Shown here: positions 1 to 11,835 of the stretch, one piece after another
How positions within the stretch are numbered: position 1 is the first letter of the stretch
How the letters are laid out: each line of letters starts with the position of its first letter
Origin: Solanum dulcamara
Lineage: Eukaryota; Streptophyta; Magnoliopsida; Solanales; Solanaceae
Length of the DNA stretch: 64,000 nt
Direction of reading: 5' to 3'
Assembly: GCF_947179165.1 (NCBI RefSeq)
Contig: NC_077248.1
Location: forward strand, 14,608,756 to 14,672,755
Made by a program: the position numbers and the translations under genes
The notes under the pieces: generated by a model
Database searches by the model: none
Seen by the model: only the letters and a program-made list of their open reading frames with translations
What the model was told of the DNA's origin: nothing

Positions 1-917
1 GAGAGAGAAAGTTTGAAAATTATTATATAAGTCTAGAAAATTGTAACGTATACGTGTTGGACTTTTGTTGTAGTTGTTGATGGGTGTATTTTCTTAGGAA
101 GAATAAGAGAAGAGAGAGAGAGAGAGTTTGAAAATGGTGATTTATGTGAAAAATTTTGTGTGAATAGTGGAGTATGTAAAATTGTGGAGAAAATTTGTGT
201 GATTAGTGGGGTAGGTAAAATTGTGTGGTCAATTTGTGTGATTAGTGGGGTAGGTAAAATTGTGTGGACAATTTAATATTTATCTGTATTTTAAAGTATT
301 TCTAGACTGTGCTAAAAATACTAAAATGAAACGGTTATAAAAAATAGCTATAATTGAAACTAAATAAAATAAACTGATAAAAATCTTAAACTAAAGATAA
401 TTATAGATAAAATTGATTGAAAATTATAAAATTATACTTTTGAACTATTTAACAAATAAAATATTTAAAAGTATGAACTTTAAAAATATCAGGCCAAAAT
501 TTAATGTCAACTGTTTTGACTTTCTATATCTGCGGACTATGCTAAAAGTATGATTAATGTAAAAATAATATGTATCGATATATAACACAAAAAAAATTAA
601 AAAATGTAATTGATATTTTGGAAGATATACTATGTTTCAAAGAATAAATTACAGTGCTATGTTGTGTACGTTTGTTGATGACTAAAAAAATAGTGTGACT
701 ATTAAAATTTACAATGAAAATAAATGGATAAGAATCCTATTATTTATGAAACTAAGAAAAGTACATCCATAAATTATTAAAAGGAAAAAAATGAGAATAA
801 ATTCATGAAAATTCTAAAATAAAGATACTTATTAATAATTCAAAAAAAAAACTGAAAATGTGTAAAAATAATAATTTGTGTTCTTTAACGATCAAAAAGT
901 TTGAAGACGTTAATTTT
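1..917. other. AT-rich spacer with short repeats
   Basis: I see no gene here. The stretch holds a GA microsatellite near 108-127, a 39-bp direct repeat at about 157-275, and AT-rich sequence with poly-A/T runs. No LTR related to the Tat element that begins near 918 is visible, so that element's 5' end is missing rather than hidden here. Confidence 0.6.
157..275. repeat. 39-bp tandem repeat, about 2.8 copies
   Basis: The unit around gtgtgattagtggggtaggt recurs with a 39-bp period (starts near 196 and 235). A more diverged copy precedes it at about 157. No coding potential is seen and the origin is unknown. Confidence 0.75.
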
Positions 918-1027
918 GAGCACAGAGAGCCAAAATTGAGTGTCAACACTTACTAAGTTGTTTCTGTGCAAAGGCTACTCAAGACAAAATCAAGGCGTCA
1001 TGTTTCAATCCCGACAAAGAAGAGGCA

Positions 1028-1963
1028 GTGAGTGAAACCTTACCAAAGGTGTCTTCTACTAACAAAGAAGAAGCAACATGTGAAATCTTATCAAAGGCAT
1101 CTCCTCCACCTTCTAAAAATCATGTTGAACCTTCTTCCCAAGAAGTACATACATGTGATACAAAAATCACATTTAGAGATGACGATTTTCTGTTTGGTGA
1201 AACACTACGTAATTGTCCTTTGTATATGGTGGGTCATGTGCTAGAGAAGAAGCTAACTAGACTCCTGATAGATGAAGGATCTGGAGTTAACATTCTGCCC
1301 ATCCACACTTTAAAAGAACTTGGCATCACGACCGAAGAACTTAGTGAAAGTCGTTTGCTGATACAAGGATTCAATTAAGGAGGTCAAAGGTCCATAGGTT
1401 CTATCAAGTTAGAAATCCACATGGAAGACTTGCGCTCAAGTGCATGGATGCATTTGATCGATGCAAAGACTTCATATAACATATTGCTTTGTAGGTCTTG
1501 GGTACACGAGAACAAAATTGTCTCATCTTCTTACTATCAACGTTTGAAATACCTTGATGACAAAATTGAAAGGAAAATAGTTGTTGATGATAATTCTTTC
1601 ACTAAAGTCGAGTCACACTTTGCTAATGCAAAATTCTATCTGAAGAGTTACGTTTTGAAGGAGGAAAAACTTGATGACATCAAATTGACAAAGTCTGATA
1701 AGCTTGCAGGCAAAAGAGCTGAGGTGGTCGTCAGAAAATTCAACATTGATAATAAAGAGCCTTGTTCTATTTTGAATGAAGAGAAGATCATATCCTCAAA
1801 AAAGAAGTTTGCTTCTATACTCCACTACATTTCGAAAGTGAATAAAGAAGAAGGTCAATCATCTTACATCCAAGGAAATGTACATAAAGGACTTACTTTT
1901 TCCATCAAACAACTTGATGCAATAAACTTGTCTTCGAAGCGTCCGGGAAAGTCGCTTGCTTAA
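1028..1963 (+). pseudogene. Tat-1 aspartic protease region (broken)
   Basis: One reading frame with an internal stop at 1376-1378, where the related copy at 37.8 kb has a glutamine codon (CAA to TAA). The retropepsin-like segment carries the motif LLIDEGSGVNIL at about 1260-1300, in the context of the D-x-G-S active-site loop of Tat proteases, followed by a conserved SESRLLIQGFN block. The C-terminal part is lysine-rich linker. In a working element this domain would cut the Gag-Pol polyprotein. It cannot be translated through here without readthrough. Confidence 0.8.
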
Positions 1964-2709
1964 AATCCATCACAGGATGTGGTACTTCCCACAAGACATA
2001 CACGAGAAGGCTTTGACCCAAAGTCTTATAAGTTATTCATGAAGGTTGGATACAACCCTAATGAACCATCAAGGTTAGAGAAACTTCCATCGAAAGATAC
2101 AACTAGGCAAGCATGAGAAGGCTTAGGTTATAGTCAGCCACCGCCAGTTCGCATCTTTATAAGAAGGGTAAGCAATAACTATTTCACTGTAGAAGATAAG
2201 TCTACTGCTTCCAATGAAAGGCCTTCCATCTTTTATCGACTTGGAAAATCTACCATAAGAAGTTCTGTGTTTGAGAGGTTAGGTCCATTGAAGAGAAAGA
2301 TTAACGAGCACCGAAAAAGTAACCTGAGAGTGACAGCGCATGTTTCACCTACGATCCAGAAGGATTTCAAAAGTTTATTCCCTTATAAAATGAGGAGACA
2401 AGTGAGACTTATGTTTTTATGTAAAAAGGTGTTGAAGGCGAAGAATTCACACTAGGGTTTACACCAAGGAGCGCGAGGAAGATGAATAAAGTGTAGGCTC
2501 CTCATATCATGTTACAACCCAGAGTGAGCACGATATCTCACCTCAAATAAAGATTAGTGGAGAGTTGGGAGATATTGCCTAGTACTATCACATATCTGTC
2601 GATGACAATGATCCTCAAGAATAGGAAGATGCTGGAGATGCTCCGCCAGAACTTGAAGAAGTAGTGAAGATCACGGTAGATCCCTTGAAAGAAGTTAACC
2701 TTGGCACCA

Positions 2710-3592
2710 ATGAAGATCCAAGGCCAACTTACCTGAGTGGTTTTTAGAAGGTGAGGAAGAAATTGCTTATATGGATATACTTAGAAAATATAGGGATGTC
2801 TTCACTTGGAGTTATAAAGAAATGCCTAGTTTGAATCCTAAAGTGCAGTCCATCAGTTGGCAGTCAAGAATGGCACTCCCCCCTATTAAACAGCCCAAAC
2901 ACGATTTAGGCCAGACTTGGTACCATTGATCGAGAATGAAGTTAACAAACTCATTGAAGCAGGCTTTATTCGTGAAGTCAAATACCCTACATGGATTTCA
3001 AGTATTGTTCTTGTGAGGAAGAAGAATGGACAAATTTGAGTTTGTGTTGACTTTAGATATCTCAACAACGCATGTCCTAATGATGAATTTCCGCTTACCA
3101 TCCCAGAGCTAATGATCGATGCTACAACTAGATACAAGGCAATGTCTTTCATGGATGGTTCATCTGGCTACAATCAAATTTGTATGGCACCAAAAGATGA
3201 AGAACTCACCACATTTCGCACACCTAAAGGTATTTATTTCTACAAGGTGATTCCCTTCTATTTAAAGAATGATGGCGCCACATATCAAAGGGCTATGCAA
3301 AATATATTTGATGACTTGCTTCACAAAAAATGTCGAGTGTTATGTTGATGACTTCGTAGTGAAGTCAAGAAAGAGGAATGACTATTTAATAGACTTAAGA
3401 ATGGTATTTGAATTGCTTCGAAGATATCAACTGAGGATGAATCCATTAAAATGTGCCTTCGGAGTAACTTCTGGCAAGTTCCTTAGATTTATTGTGCGAC
3501 ACCGAGGAATTGAGATCGATCAAGCTAAAGTCGATATTGTATTGAAGATGCCCGATCCTCGAAACATTTATGAGCTAAAAATTCTTCAATGA
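2710..3592 (+). pseudogene. Tat-1 reverse transcriptase (frameshifted)
   Basis: Remnant RT, in pieces in different frames. The palm region FMDGSSGYNQI is at about 3150-3180 and the catalytic YVDD box at 3341-3352. A one-base shift in an A-run near 3327 separates the fingers/palm segment from the YVDD segment, and earlier parts at 2800-3110 are also frameshifted. The downstream thumb segment MNPLKCAFGVTSGKFL is intact. The catalytic aspartates remain but the protein cannot be made as one chain. Confidence 0.85.
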
Positions 3593-3604
3593 AAGTTAGT
3601 CTAC

Positions 3605-4056
3605 TTGAGGAGGTTCATCTCGAATCTAGGTGGAAGATGGCAACCATTTATCCATTTCATGAAGAAGGGTGCTTCTTTCAAGTGGGACCAAGCATGCAAC
3701 AATGCCTTTGAATGTATCAAAGCATATTTGGTGAAGCCTCCAGTTTTAGCCGCTCTTATACCTGGAAAGCCATTGATACTCTACATCACAGCACAAGAAA
3801 GGTTTATAGGAGCCCTATTAGCTCAGGAAAATAGTGAAACTCTCTTTATTATTTTAGCAGAACAATGACACCAAATGAGCTGAAGTATTCGCCAATCGAA
3901 AAGTTGTGCTTGGCGCTAGTCTTCTCAATCCAAAAAATGAAGCATTACTTTCAAGCTCAAATTGTTCGCCTTGTGTCCAGAGCAAATCCCATCAAATTTG
4001 TTATGTCAAAACAAATCCTTAGTGACCGACTAGCAAGGTGGTACCTCCAGTTCTAA
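3605..4056 (+). pseudogene. Tat-1 RNase H (first copy, broken)
   Basis: Continues from the RT connection domain (LRRFISNLGGRWQPF) into a Ty3/gypsy RNase H with FKWDQACNNAFE and a degenerate catalytic core near KPLILYI. Two overlapping frames (ending near 3868 and starting near 3865) show a frameshift around 3860. A stop at 4054-4056 ends this part just before the second RNase H. It would degrade RNA in the RNA:DNA hybrid during reverse transcription. Confidence 0.75.
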
Positions 4057-4069
4057 CAGTTTTGGGATC

Positions 4070-4742
4070 GTGTACATTCCTCAAAAAGCTATGAAGGGGC
4101 AAGCATTGGTAGACTTTTTGATAGACCATCCAATACCAGATGATTGGGAGTTAATCGATGAGCTTCATGATGAAGATGCGATGGTTATTAAAATTCTACC
4201 TTCTTGGAAGATGTATTTTGATGGAGCTGCACATCGTGGTGGAGCTGGTGCTGGCGTGGTATTTTTCACTTCACAAGAAGAGGTTCTACCATTCTTATTT
4301 ACTTTGAAACAATGTCGCTCCAAAAATGTTGTTGAATATCAAGCATTAAATACTTGGACTCAAAATGACCATCGACATGAAACAACTGCAGTTACAAGTA
4401 TTTGGTAACTATCAGCTGGTGATCAATCAAATTTTGGTGAGTTATGAAGTCAAGAAGCTTGAACTATGTCTCTATCATTATTATGCTCAGAAGTTAATAG
4501 GATGGCTTGGAGATGTGACCCTCTAACATGTGCCAAGGAAGGAAAATAAGAAAGTTGATGCCTTAGCTTCCCTCATTTCAACTCTGACTCTCCCAGATCA
4601 GACACAAGTCACTTTCTGTCAAAAATGGGTAGTACCACCGCCAAATGAAGATGAATATGTAGAAAATGAGCTTGAGCTTCTCGTCGTTGTTTCTGAAGCC
4701 ACAAAAGAAGATTGGCGACAACCTATTACCGACTATTTATGA
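4070..4742 (+). pseudogene. Tat-1 additional RNase H (aRNH, broken)
   Basis: A second RNase H-like domain follows the first. It begins with KMYFDGAAHRGGAGAGVVF at about 4207-4263, with the first catalytic D in the YFDGA motif, and continues to KENKKVDALASL near 4540-4570. This archaeal/plant-type RNase H between RNase H and integrase is diagnostic of Tat elements. A frameshift after about 4345 and stops before 4530 interrupt it. Confidence 0.8.
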
Positions 4743-5956
4743 TAACGGATACTTCCAAAAAATCTGAAGAGAAGGACTGACATTCGTCGTCGTGCACCTC
4801 GCTTTCTATACTACAAGGACACATTATATAGAGGATCATTTGAGGAGTACTCTTGCGATGTTTGGGAGAGGAAGAAGCGGTCCAAGTTCTACAAGAAGTA
4901 TATTCAGGAGTATGTGGATCACATCAATCTGGACCAAATCTCCACTTCCATATAAAAAGAATAAAGTATTATTGGCCAACCATGGTGAAAGATTGCTTAG
5001 ACTATGCTCGATGGTGCAAGGCTTGTCAATTTTATGAAAATTTCATACATCAGTCGCCCGAAGTATTACATCCAACTATCACATCTTATCCATTTGACGC
5101 CTGGGGATTGGACGTTGTTGGACCACTGCTAAAGTATTCTGGTGGACACTTATATATCTTGGCTGCAACAGATTACATCTCAAAATGGGTTGAAGTTGTC
5201 GCTCTTAAAAAAGTAAGGAATGAGAATGTTGCAAACTTCATTCGGGTGAATATCATTTACCGATTTGGCATTCCTCGCTATATAATAACAGACAATGGCA
5301 AGCCGTTTGATAACAAGTTAATGAACAAAATTAGTGATCTCTTTGGTTTCAAGCAGCGCAAGTCTTCTATGTATCATGCTGATGCCAATGGTCTAGTTGA
5401 AGCATTCAATAAAACTTTATGCAATCTACTAAAGAAAGTCGTCTCCAAGTCCAAGCGAGATTGACATAAAAGAATGAAAGAAGCTTTGTGGGCATATAGG
5501 AAGACATACTGCACACCAACTCAAGCAACCCTATATTTACTTGTTTTTGGAGTTGAAGCAGTCCTACCTCTTGAGCACCAAATACCTTTCTTAAGACTTG
5601 CTAACCAAGAAGGGCTCACTGAAGAAGAAATTACTCGACTACGTCTTGTTGAGTTAGAAGCACTTGATCAAAAAAGGATGAAAGCTCAACAAAATCTTAA
5701 ATATAATTAAGCCTGTCTATCCCGTGCTTTCAACAAAAAAGTTTGTTTGAGGTGCTTCCAAGTTCGAGATCAAGTCCTTGCAGTAAGAAGGCCCATTATC
5801 ACTTCACATAATTCTAGAAGCAAATTCACCTTGAAGTGGGATGGACCATATGTTGTACAAGAAGCACATGCAAAAGGCGTTTACAATCTTATCGATGCTA
5901 ATTGTATGAGGATCGGTCCTATTAATGTAAAATTTCTAAAAAGGTACTACCCTTGA
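4743..5956 (+). pseudogene. Tat-1 integrase
   Basis: The best-preserved domain. The HHCC zinc-binding N-terminus is at about 4890-5030 (H-Q-S-G, then C-K-A-C). The catalytic core has D at 5111-5113 (GLDVVGP), D at 5291-5293 (ITDNGKP) and E at 5399-5401 (GLVEAFN), giving the expected DD35E spacing. A stop at 5462-5464 splits the core from the C-terminal part. A second stop at 5708-5710 splits off the last segment, which ends KWDGPYVVQEA...KFLKRYYP, typical of Tat integrase C-termini. No chromodomain follows. Confidence 0.85.
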
Positions 5957-6102
5957 AGCAAGATGTCACTCCTTAAGGTATGAGTATAAACTACATGTTA
6001 CTCCTGGCCCGCAAGAGTATAAACTATGTACGACATCCAAAAACAAGTCTGTTGGGTTGAAAATCTCAAAAGATGCAGCCTAGGCAAATGTTAGGATGTA
6101 AA

Positions 6103-6193
6103 AAAAATCACTCCTCCAGAACTACGTTGTGACTTGATCCTCTTCACTGAGGTACGTAGACGTTTAGAATTATATTCTGAGTTCAGTTGCATG
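6103..6193 (+). other. Conserved non-coding block after Tat pol
   Basis: About 90 bp just downstream of integrase match 42678-42776 of the second Tat element much better than the surrounding sequence does. The core around cttcactgaggtacgtag (about 6142-6159) is identical in both. It contains an AG|GTACGT string resembling a strong plant 5' splice site on the + strand. The function is unknown. Confidence 0.55.
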
Positions 6194-6309
6194 AGTGTCA
6201 AAAAACCACATGTTCCCACTTTATCATATGAAAAGTAATTCTATGAGTACTCTCTCATCAAACTTCAGACTTGCACCAAACAGTGGTGACTCAATGGAGG
6301 CAAACCCCT

Positions 6310-6772
6310 TTAAATTTTAAGCTTCTCTGATAGAAGTTAAAGTCTTTAAATTCTTCAAATCTGCAAGTTGGAGCCTCAAATCCACCAAGTTTGCAAGCTT
6401 AAGTCTTCAAAATTCTTCATCTCTGCAAGTGGGAGTCTCAAAGCAACCAAGTTTACATGTTAAAGTCTTTAGATTCTTCAAGTCTGCAAGTTGAGGTCTC
6501 AAATCAAAAGGTTGAAGTCTTTAAAATTCTTCAAGTATGCGGGTTGATGTCTCAAATTCAGTAGGTCTATAGAAGTCTTCAAATCCACCACGTCTTCAAG
6601 TTGAAGTTTGGAATCCACCATGGTTGCAAATTTAAGCTCTTCAAAGCCACTAAGTATGCGAACTTCAGAAAATCTTCTAAGTCTGCAAAGTTGAAGTCTT
6701 CAAATAGAAGTTTTAAATCCATCATGCCTTCAAATCGTCAAGTCTGAAAGTTGAAGTCTTTAAGTCATGACT
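6310..6772 (+). repeat. Tandem array A in Tat-1 3' region
   Basis: Degenerate repeats of about 60-66 bp built on words such as tctgcaagttgaagtctc and tcttcaaattcttcaag. Tat elements commonly carry tandem arrays between pol and the 3' LTR. Confidence 0.8.
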
Positions 6773-6773
6773 T

Positions 6774-7140
6774 TTCTTAGGGAGGGGATGCGTATCCATC
6801 CCTTGGCGATTTAGAATACCATAAAATTACCTTTCTTATGGCGGAAATGTGTATCCATTCCTTTTCACCACAAGAATACCATAAAATTCCTTTCTTAAAG
6901 TGGGAATGCGTATCCATTCTATTTCACCATAAGAATTACCATAAAATTACCTTTCTTAAGGCGAAAATGCGTATAAGTTCTTTTTCACCATAAGAATACC
7001 ATAAAATTACTTTTCTTAAGGAGAAAATGCATATCCATTCTGTTTCACCATAAGAATACCATAAAATTACCTTTCTTAGGGCGAAAATGCATATCCATAC
7101 CATAAAATTACCTTTCCTAAAGTGGGATGCCTATCCATCC
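6774..7140 (+). repeat. Tandem array B in Tat-1 3' region (~61 bp unit)
   Basis: About six copies of a roughly 61-bp unit containing gaataccataaaattacc, tttcttaaggcg and atgcgtatccattc. Unlike array A in sequence and more regular. It lies between array A and an antisense promoter-like signal. Confidence 0.85.
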
Positions 7141-7245
7141 CTTTATACCTCAAGACCAAATTCTAGTGGTGTTGCCATTGATCTAACAAATATTGGAGAT
7201 ACAAAAGAAAGATACAAACAAAATAAATGAATAAATAAAAGTTTT

Positions 7246-7342
7246 ACCTTGCCACGGACGCTTGTGATTGGATTTCAAATTTTGTGAAGATGAAGCTCAC
7301 AAGGTGATATTGAAAATGATGAAAAGCATGATCTTATTTATA
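7246..7342 (-). promoter_or_regulatory. Antisense TATA box and splice-donor-like site
   Basis: On the minus strand a TATAAATA box (7342-7335) is followed about 90 nt downstream by a GT splice-donor-like site (ggcaag|gtaaaac, GT at 7247-7246). The same arrangement is present at 44496-44388 in the second Tat element. Transcription would run into tandem arrays B and A. Antisense additional ORFs between pol and the 3' LTR are known in some Tat elements. No long antisense ORF survives here. Confidence 0.4.
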
Positions 7343-7857
7343 GGGATGGAGGGGCGATGATTTTAACCCTTCCTTGTTCAAAAAGGATCGAATTGAGGTG
7401 TCCTTATTCTACTAGTAGAATTAAATCAAATTTGTGAGAATAACAAGCACAAGAAAAAGAGGCGGTGGAAACGCCTACTTGAAACATAATGCTTAATGAA
7501 AAAAGGAGACGGTGATGGAATCTTAAAACTAATCCTTTTTGACTAAGGTATTAGAAGGCGGTGATGGAATCCTGAAGTATCAAATTTGACAAAAAATAGT
7601 TTTGTCTTTTCTGAATTCTAATTGGACCAAACATTTCCCTTGTTCTTTTTCCTTTTGCATAAATATTATGAAAAATGGCAATTTGCCACGTGATGTTGAA
7701 ACATTACTTTCCAATCAAATTATGCTTCTCCAAGTATATGTTGGAGTGGCAGTTAACTAAGTATATTAATGGTGCATTTCAAATATTGTAGAGGCAATAC
7801 TTAAAGTCCAGTCTTCAAAGATAAAACATTTCGACATGATTTGAAATAGGAGACATT

Positions 7858-8708
7858 TGTAATTATTTAAAATTTATTAAATATAAATTTATAAATGATT
7901 TAAATTATATTAAATTTAAGTTATATTAGTCCAATCAAATATTATGTATTAATATAATTAGATTAATTATTTAAATCCAATAAATATGAATTTAATTAAA
8001 GTCCAATTCTATTGGGCTAGTCCGGTGATTTGGGCTACAAATGATGAGTCCACTTTGCTAAGCTCAATATTATCTCATCCTAGAGACCCATCTTGCGCCA
8101 CGTGTCAAATGACGTGTCATGCCAAGTCAAACAAATAAGCCAATAGGATCATGTCATGTGTTAAAATGACAAGCCTCATGTGACTTAAATTTGATTGGCC
8201 AGAGGGAAATTTATTCTTATCACAACTCCTCTATTCTACAACTATAAATAGAAATCCTCATAATTCAGAAAAGACACCAGAATTCTAACAAGAAGCCAGA
8301 GAGAGCTCGTAGATCAAACGTCATAGATTTCTATACAAGCTACAAGTTCAAGAATTCAAGATCACGTTCAAGAACAAGTGAAGATCAAGACCATCAAGTT
8401 CGAGAACAAGTGAAGTCAAGATCAAGTTCAAGAACAAGTTAAGATCAAGATCATCAAATAAAGATCAAGACCACAAGATTTAAGATCAAGCCCAAAAGCC
8501 CTTGAATTGAAGTAACAAGTCAAGATCAAACTCATCAAGTTCAACTAGATTCAAGCTCAAGCTCAAGAGCTCTTGAATTTATATTCGAAAAGACGAATCA
8601 GAGGATACATAGAGATTGTAACGCTCATTTTTGAAATCAAACACTACGATTGTTGCGATATTTTTCAGTCTTAATTATTATTTTTCGACACAAATTTTAT
8701 TGTCTACA
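7858..8708 (+). repeat. Tat-1 3' LTR (851 bp)
   Basis: Begins TGTAATTATT right after the purine-rich tract ttgaaataggagaca (7841-7855) and ends GTCTACA. A TATA motif ctataaatag lies near 8250, in the same context (caactataaatag) as in the second Tat LTR. Upstream there is a G-box-like gccacgtgtc (8097-8106) and a TGACGT-type element (8110-8115). The R/U5 part at about 8340-8540 is made of degenerate repeats of aagatcaagttcaagaac. No partner 5' LTR is in the window. Confidence 0.85.
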
Positions 8709-9180
8709 AGTTCATCCAAACATGATTTGCTAAAAAAAATTGGAAATCTATGACAGAAAGCTAGCTAAATGGCCCAATTTTGACCAATATACCCTTAAAT
8801 ATACTTTAAGCCCAAAACATCTGTATCCTAATGTATGGGAAGATTGGGCGACTGAATATTGCAAGTGTTTGATAGAATGTCTGAGAGAACTTAAATTGTA
8901 TCATTGTGGAATAATGTGTATAATTAGTGAGTATATGTTAATTATACATTTATTATACAATCATATATTTTCTATACACATAATGCAGGGATATATATTT
9001 TATACAATTATAATGATATAGTTTCTATAAGTATGATACATTTTATACAATTATATATATGCTTGTTTTGTTCATGTTGAAGTTGCAAGATCTTTAATTT
9101 GCACCTTTATAATTTTAGCCATTATTTTTTTGAAATTGTTTTACATATATAGCTCATCTTGCTCCTCACTATATAACAAG
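8709..9180. other. AT-rich spacer
   Basis: No gene is recognised. It contains poly-T/AT stretches and ends with ataacaag (9173-9180), the left target-site duplication of the MITE that follows. A 93-codon ORF at 8740-9021 has no recognisable domain and is probably chance. Confidence 0.5.
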
Positions 9181-9559
9181 TAGGGGTGTACATGGACCGG
9201 GTTGGTTCGGATTTTTTACAAACCAAACCAAACCATTTGTGTCGGGTTATTAAATCTATAAACCAAACCAAACCAATAAAAGTCGGGTTTTTCGATATCA
9301 ATTTTTCTCGGGTTTTTTGGGTTTTTTTGGGTTTTTCGGGTTTCTCGGGTTTTTTGGGTTTTTTCGGATTTTTTTGGGTTTCTCATAGTATCTAATAAAA
9401 AGCACAGAACAGTGCTTCTTAAAAAGAGTTCTAGTACAAAATATCAACATATAAGATGGAGGCACAACACTGTTTGAAGTTTTAACTTTATAATATAACT
9501 TTATAAGATAAGTTTTTTTTGTATATTATTTAGATGGGCTACTCAAGTCCAAATCTAAA

Positions 9560-11705
9560 TGTCACGCCCCGAGAGGGTACCCTAGGCGTGGCCGGCACTC
9601 AGAAACCATCTCTGGCTTCCGAGAGAACCACTTGGTCTCATTACTCATTTGTTCATCAGCGTAAGACTTAATAATACTAATGTGGGATTGTCATAATCAA
9701 AGGAAAAATAGATAATTCTTAGAAGAAGTAGTTTCTAAGGAGAACTACTCCGATTACATAATCAGACTCTGTCTATGAAGTCTCTAATACTCTTAGATGG
9801 TGCCAATGACATGTCCATGGCTACCTCAAAAGAAACATCACACTCAACAATAATAAAAGGATAAGGAGTTCCTTCGAATACAAGAAGGACTCACCAAATA
9901 GCTGAAAAGAAATGATCTTCAACGATGCGCCTGTTGAGGATCTCTAACACCTGTATCTGCATCATAAAACGATGCAGGTCGAATGACGTCAGTACGTGGA
10001 ATGTACGAGTATGTAAAATGGCAGGAAGGTAAGGACAGATATCAAGAAACTCCTCTCAAGAAAACTCAGCTCAGAACTCAACATCATCTCAACATGAATA
10101 TGTAATGCAAGTTTAAAATATAATAATAAAAATAATAGTAATAAGCAATGCTTACTCAGTTGGGAGTTTCTCTAACCGACAACCATCACTTATGAGCTAG
10201 CGATGATACAACGAAGCGATGTCGTTGCCACATCCATCCAATACCTTGCCAGGGTAAAAGACATCACCATCTTGGATCCATTCATCAAAGTCCTCTTTTT
10301 GGGACTTAAGAGGCATAGCCTCCATCCTACGCTGGCTACGTAGTTCTGGGGTTTGAGTCAATTAAACTCTTACCCAACTCGGTGCTCAATACTACTCCCA
10401 AAATATGTGCTCATATTAAACTCATCATCTAGTCTCATTGGACTTTAATTTAAATCATCAAACTCATCTCATTTCATGTTCATCAATCATTATACTTCCA
10501 AAAACATCATTTACATCTCATCAAAACATCTTGCTCAAAATATCATTTTTCTCAAATTCAACTCTTTTACTCTTTCAAAACTCAATAAAATACATATATA
10601 GTATTAATTCATATAACTCTCTTTTTATCAATAAAAATAATAAAAAGCCAACATCTTTACTCAAAACATATGTAAAAATATTCATGAACATCAAATCAAT
10701 TAGAATTCATGGGAAAGTAGCCATGAACAATAATTCCAATAATATGGGAGATAAGAATAATAATAATATTAATGCATAAATATATCAAACTCAATAGAAG
10801 AAGAATTAATTCATCTAGAATTCAAGATTTGAATAAAACTCAACTATAACTCAATTATAATAAATTTAAATATTGGGCGCATGGACGAACTCAATCCAAT
10901 GCTATGAAAGCCTTACATACCTTAAATTCGAAGGTTTACTCCGAATTGGAATACTCTTGGATCCCTAGCCTTTTCTCCTCGCCGGAGCGTTTTGTGTACT
11001 ACCCGGAGTATAAGAATAACCGGAGTAGTATTTTTATACTACTAAAACTAAAACTATATTTGAGAAGAAGTATATAGAGAGAAGAAATGCTTAGGAAAGC
11101 TTGATGAATAAAATGAGGAAATAAGGTGGGTATTTATAGGTGGGAAAGAGGGACCTAACAATAAATAAAATAATTATAAAGAAAAATCTGAAAATTTAAT
11201 GGAATATATTGATGTCATGGATGATGTTAAATGGAGGACAATTTATGTCATGCATGATGTCAAATGCATCTAGATGTTTCCATGGTAGGTAAGATGAGTT
11301 CTTTTTAACAGAATACTCATTTTCGAAGCTATGTTTGAATAAGATAAATTCCTTATTAGGATTTGGTTTCTTCATAAGAATTGTAGATATGGAAGTCTAG
11401 TTTCATATCGTTCAAGAATCAACCAATTTGGAGCAACCTATAGTGAGATATGAATTTTCTTCTATCAACACTCAATTCCGTCACAGCACTATATCTTGCA
11501 AAGATTAATTTATTTGACCTACTTATACTCCGAATTTGAAGTTATGTTCTTCATGAAAGTTGTAGGTAAGGATGTTGTAATTACCCAGAAATTTGAATCA
11601 CCTAATTTGGACCAACCTATGAAAAGTTATGCCCAAAATACAAAGGCTGTATTATTTTTGTCGAGAATTGAAATACCGACATACAACATTTTAGGGGTTG
11701 TTATA
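9560..11705 (-). repeat. 3' LTR of minus-strand Tekay element
   Basis: Left LTR in window coordinates. It starts tgtcacgcccc, and the other edge reads gttata instead of the canonical gttaca, a single transition that spoils the terminal TG on the minus strand. A purine-rich tract (minus strand aagggggagat) abuts it at about 11706-11717. A minus-strand TATA box is at 11131-11138. Confidence 0.92.
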
Positions 11706-11835
11706 ATATCTCCCCCTTGGGATCATTCGTCCTCGAATGAAGATGAAAATAGGAGACATAAAGAATGAATATCATCAATACATCAACTCCGATACTCAAA
11801 TGGTTAATGACTCAAACTCAAGAATAAACATCGAC

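Larger units (their letters stand above)
918..8708 (+). mobile_element. Ty3/gypsy Tat-lineage element, 5' truncated (Tat-1)
   Basis: Decayed LTR retrotransposon. Domain order is protease, reverse transcriptase, RNase H, a second RNase H-like domain, integrase, a long non-coding 3' region with tandem arrays, polypurine tract and 3' LTR. A second RNase H between RNase H and integrase is a known hallmark of the plant Tat lineage (Ogre, Retand and relatives). The 5' LTR, primer binding site and gag are absent. Similarity to the second Tat element starts near 918, matching its gag-protease linker at about 37315. Frameshifts and stops occur throughout, so it is not autonomous. Its pol is clearly related to the element at 34279-45426, but the LTRs have diverged strongly, so the two represent related families. 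Confidence 0.9.

Noticed and set aside
8740..9021. 93-codon ORF as a host gene fragment
   Set aside because: No recognisable domain, low-complexity C-terminal half, no splice or promoter support.
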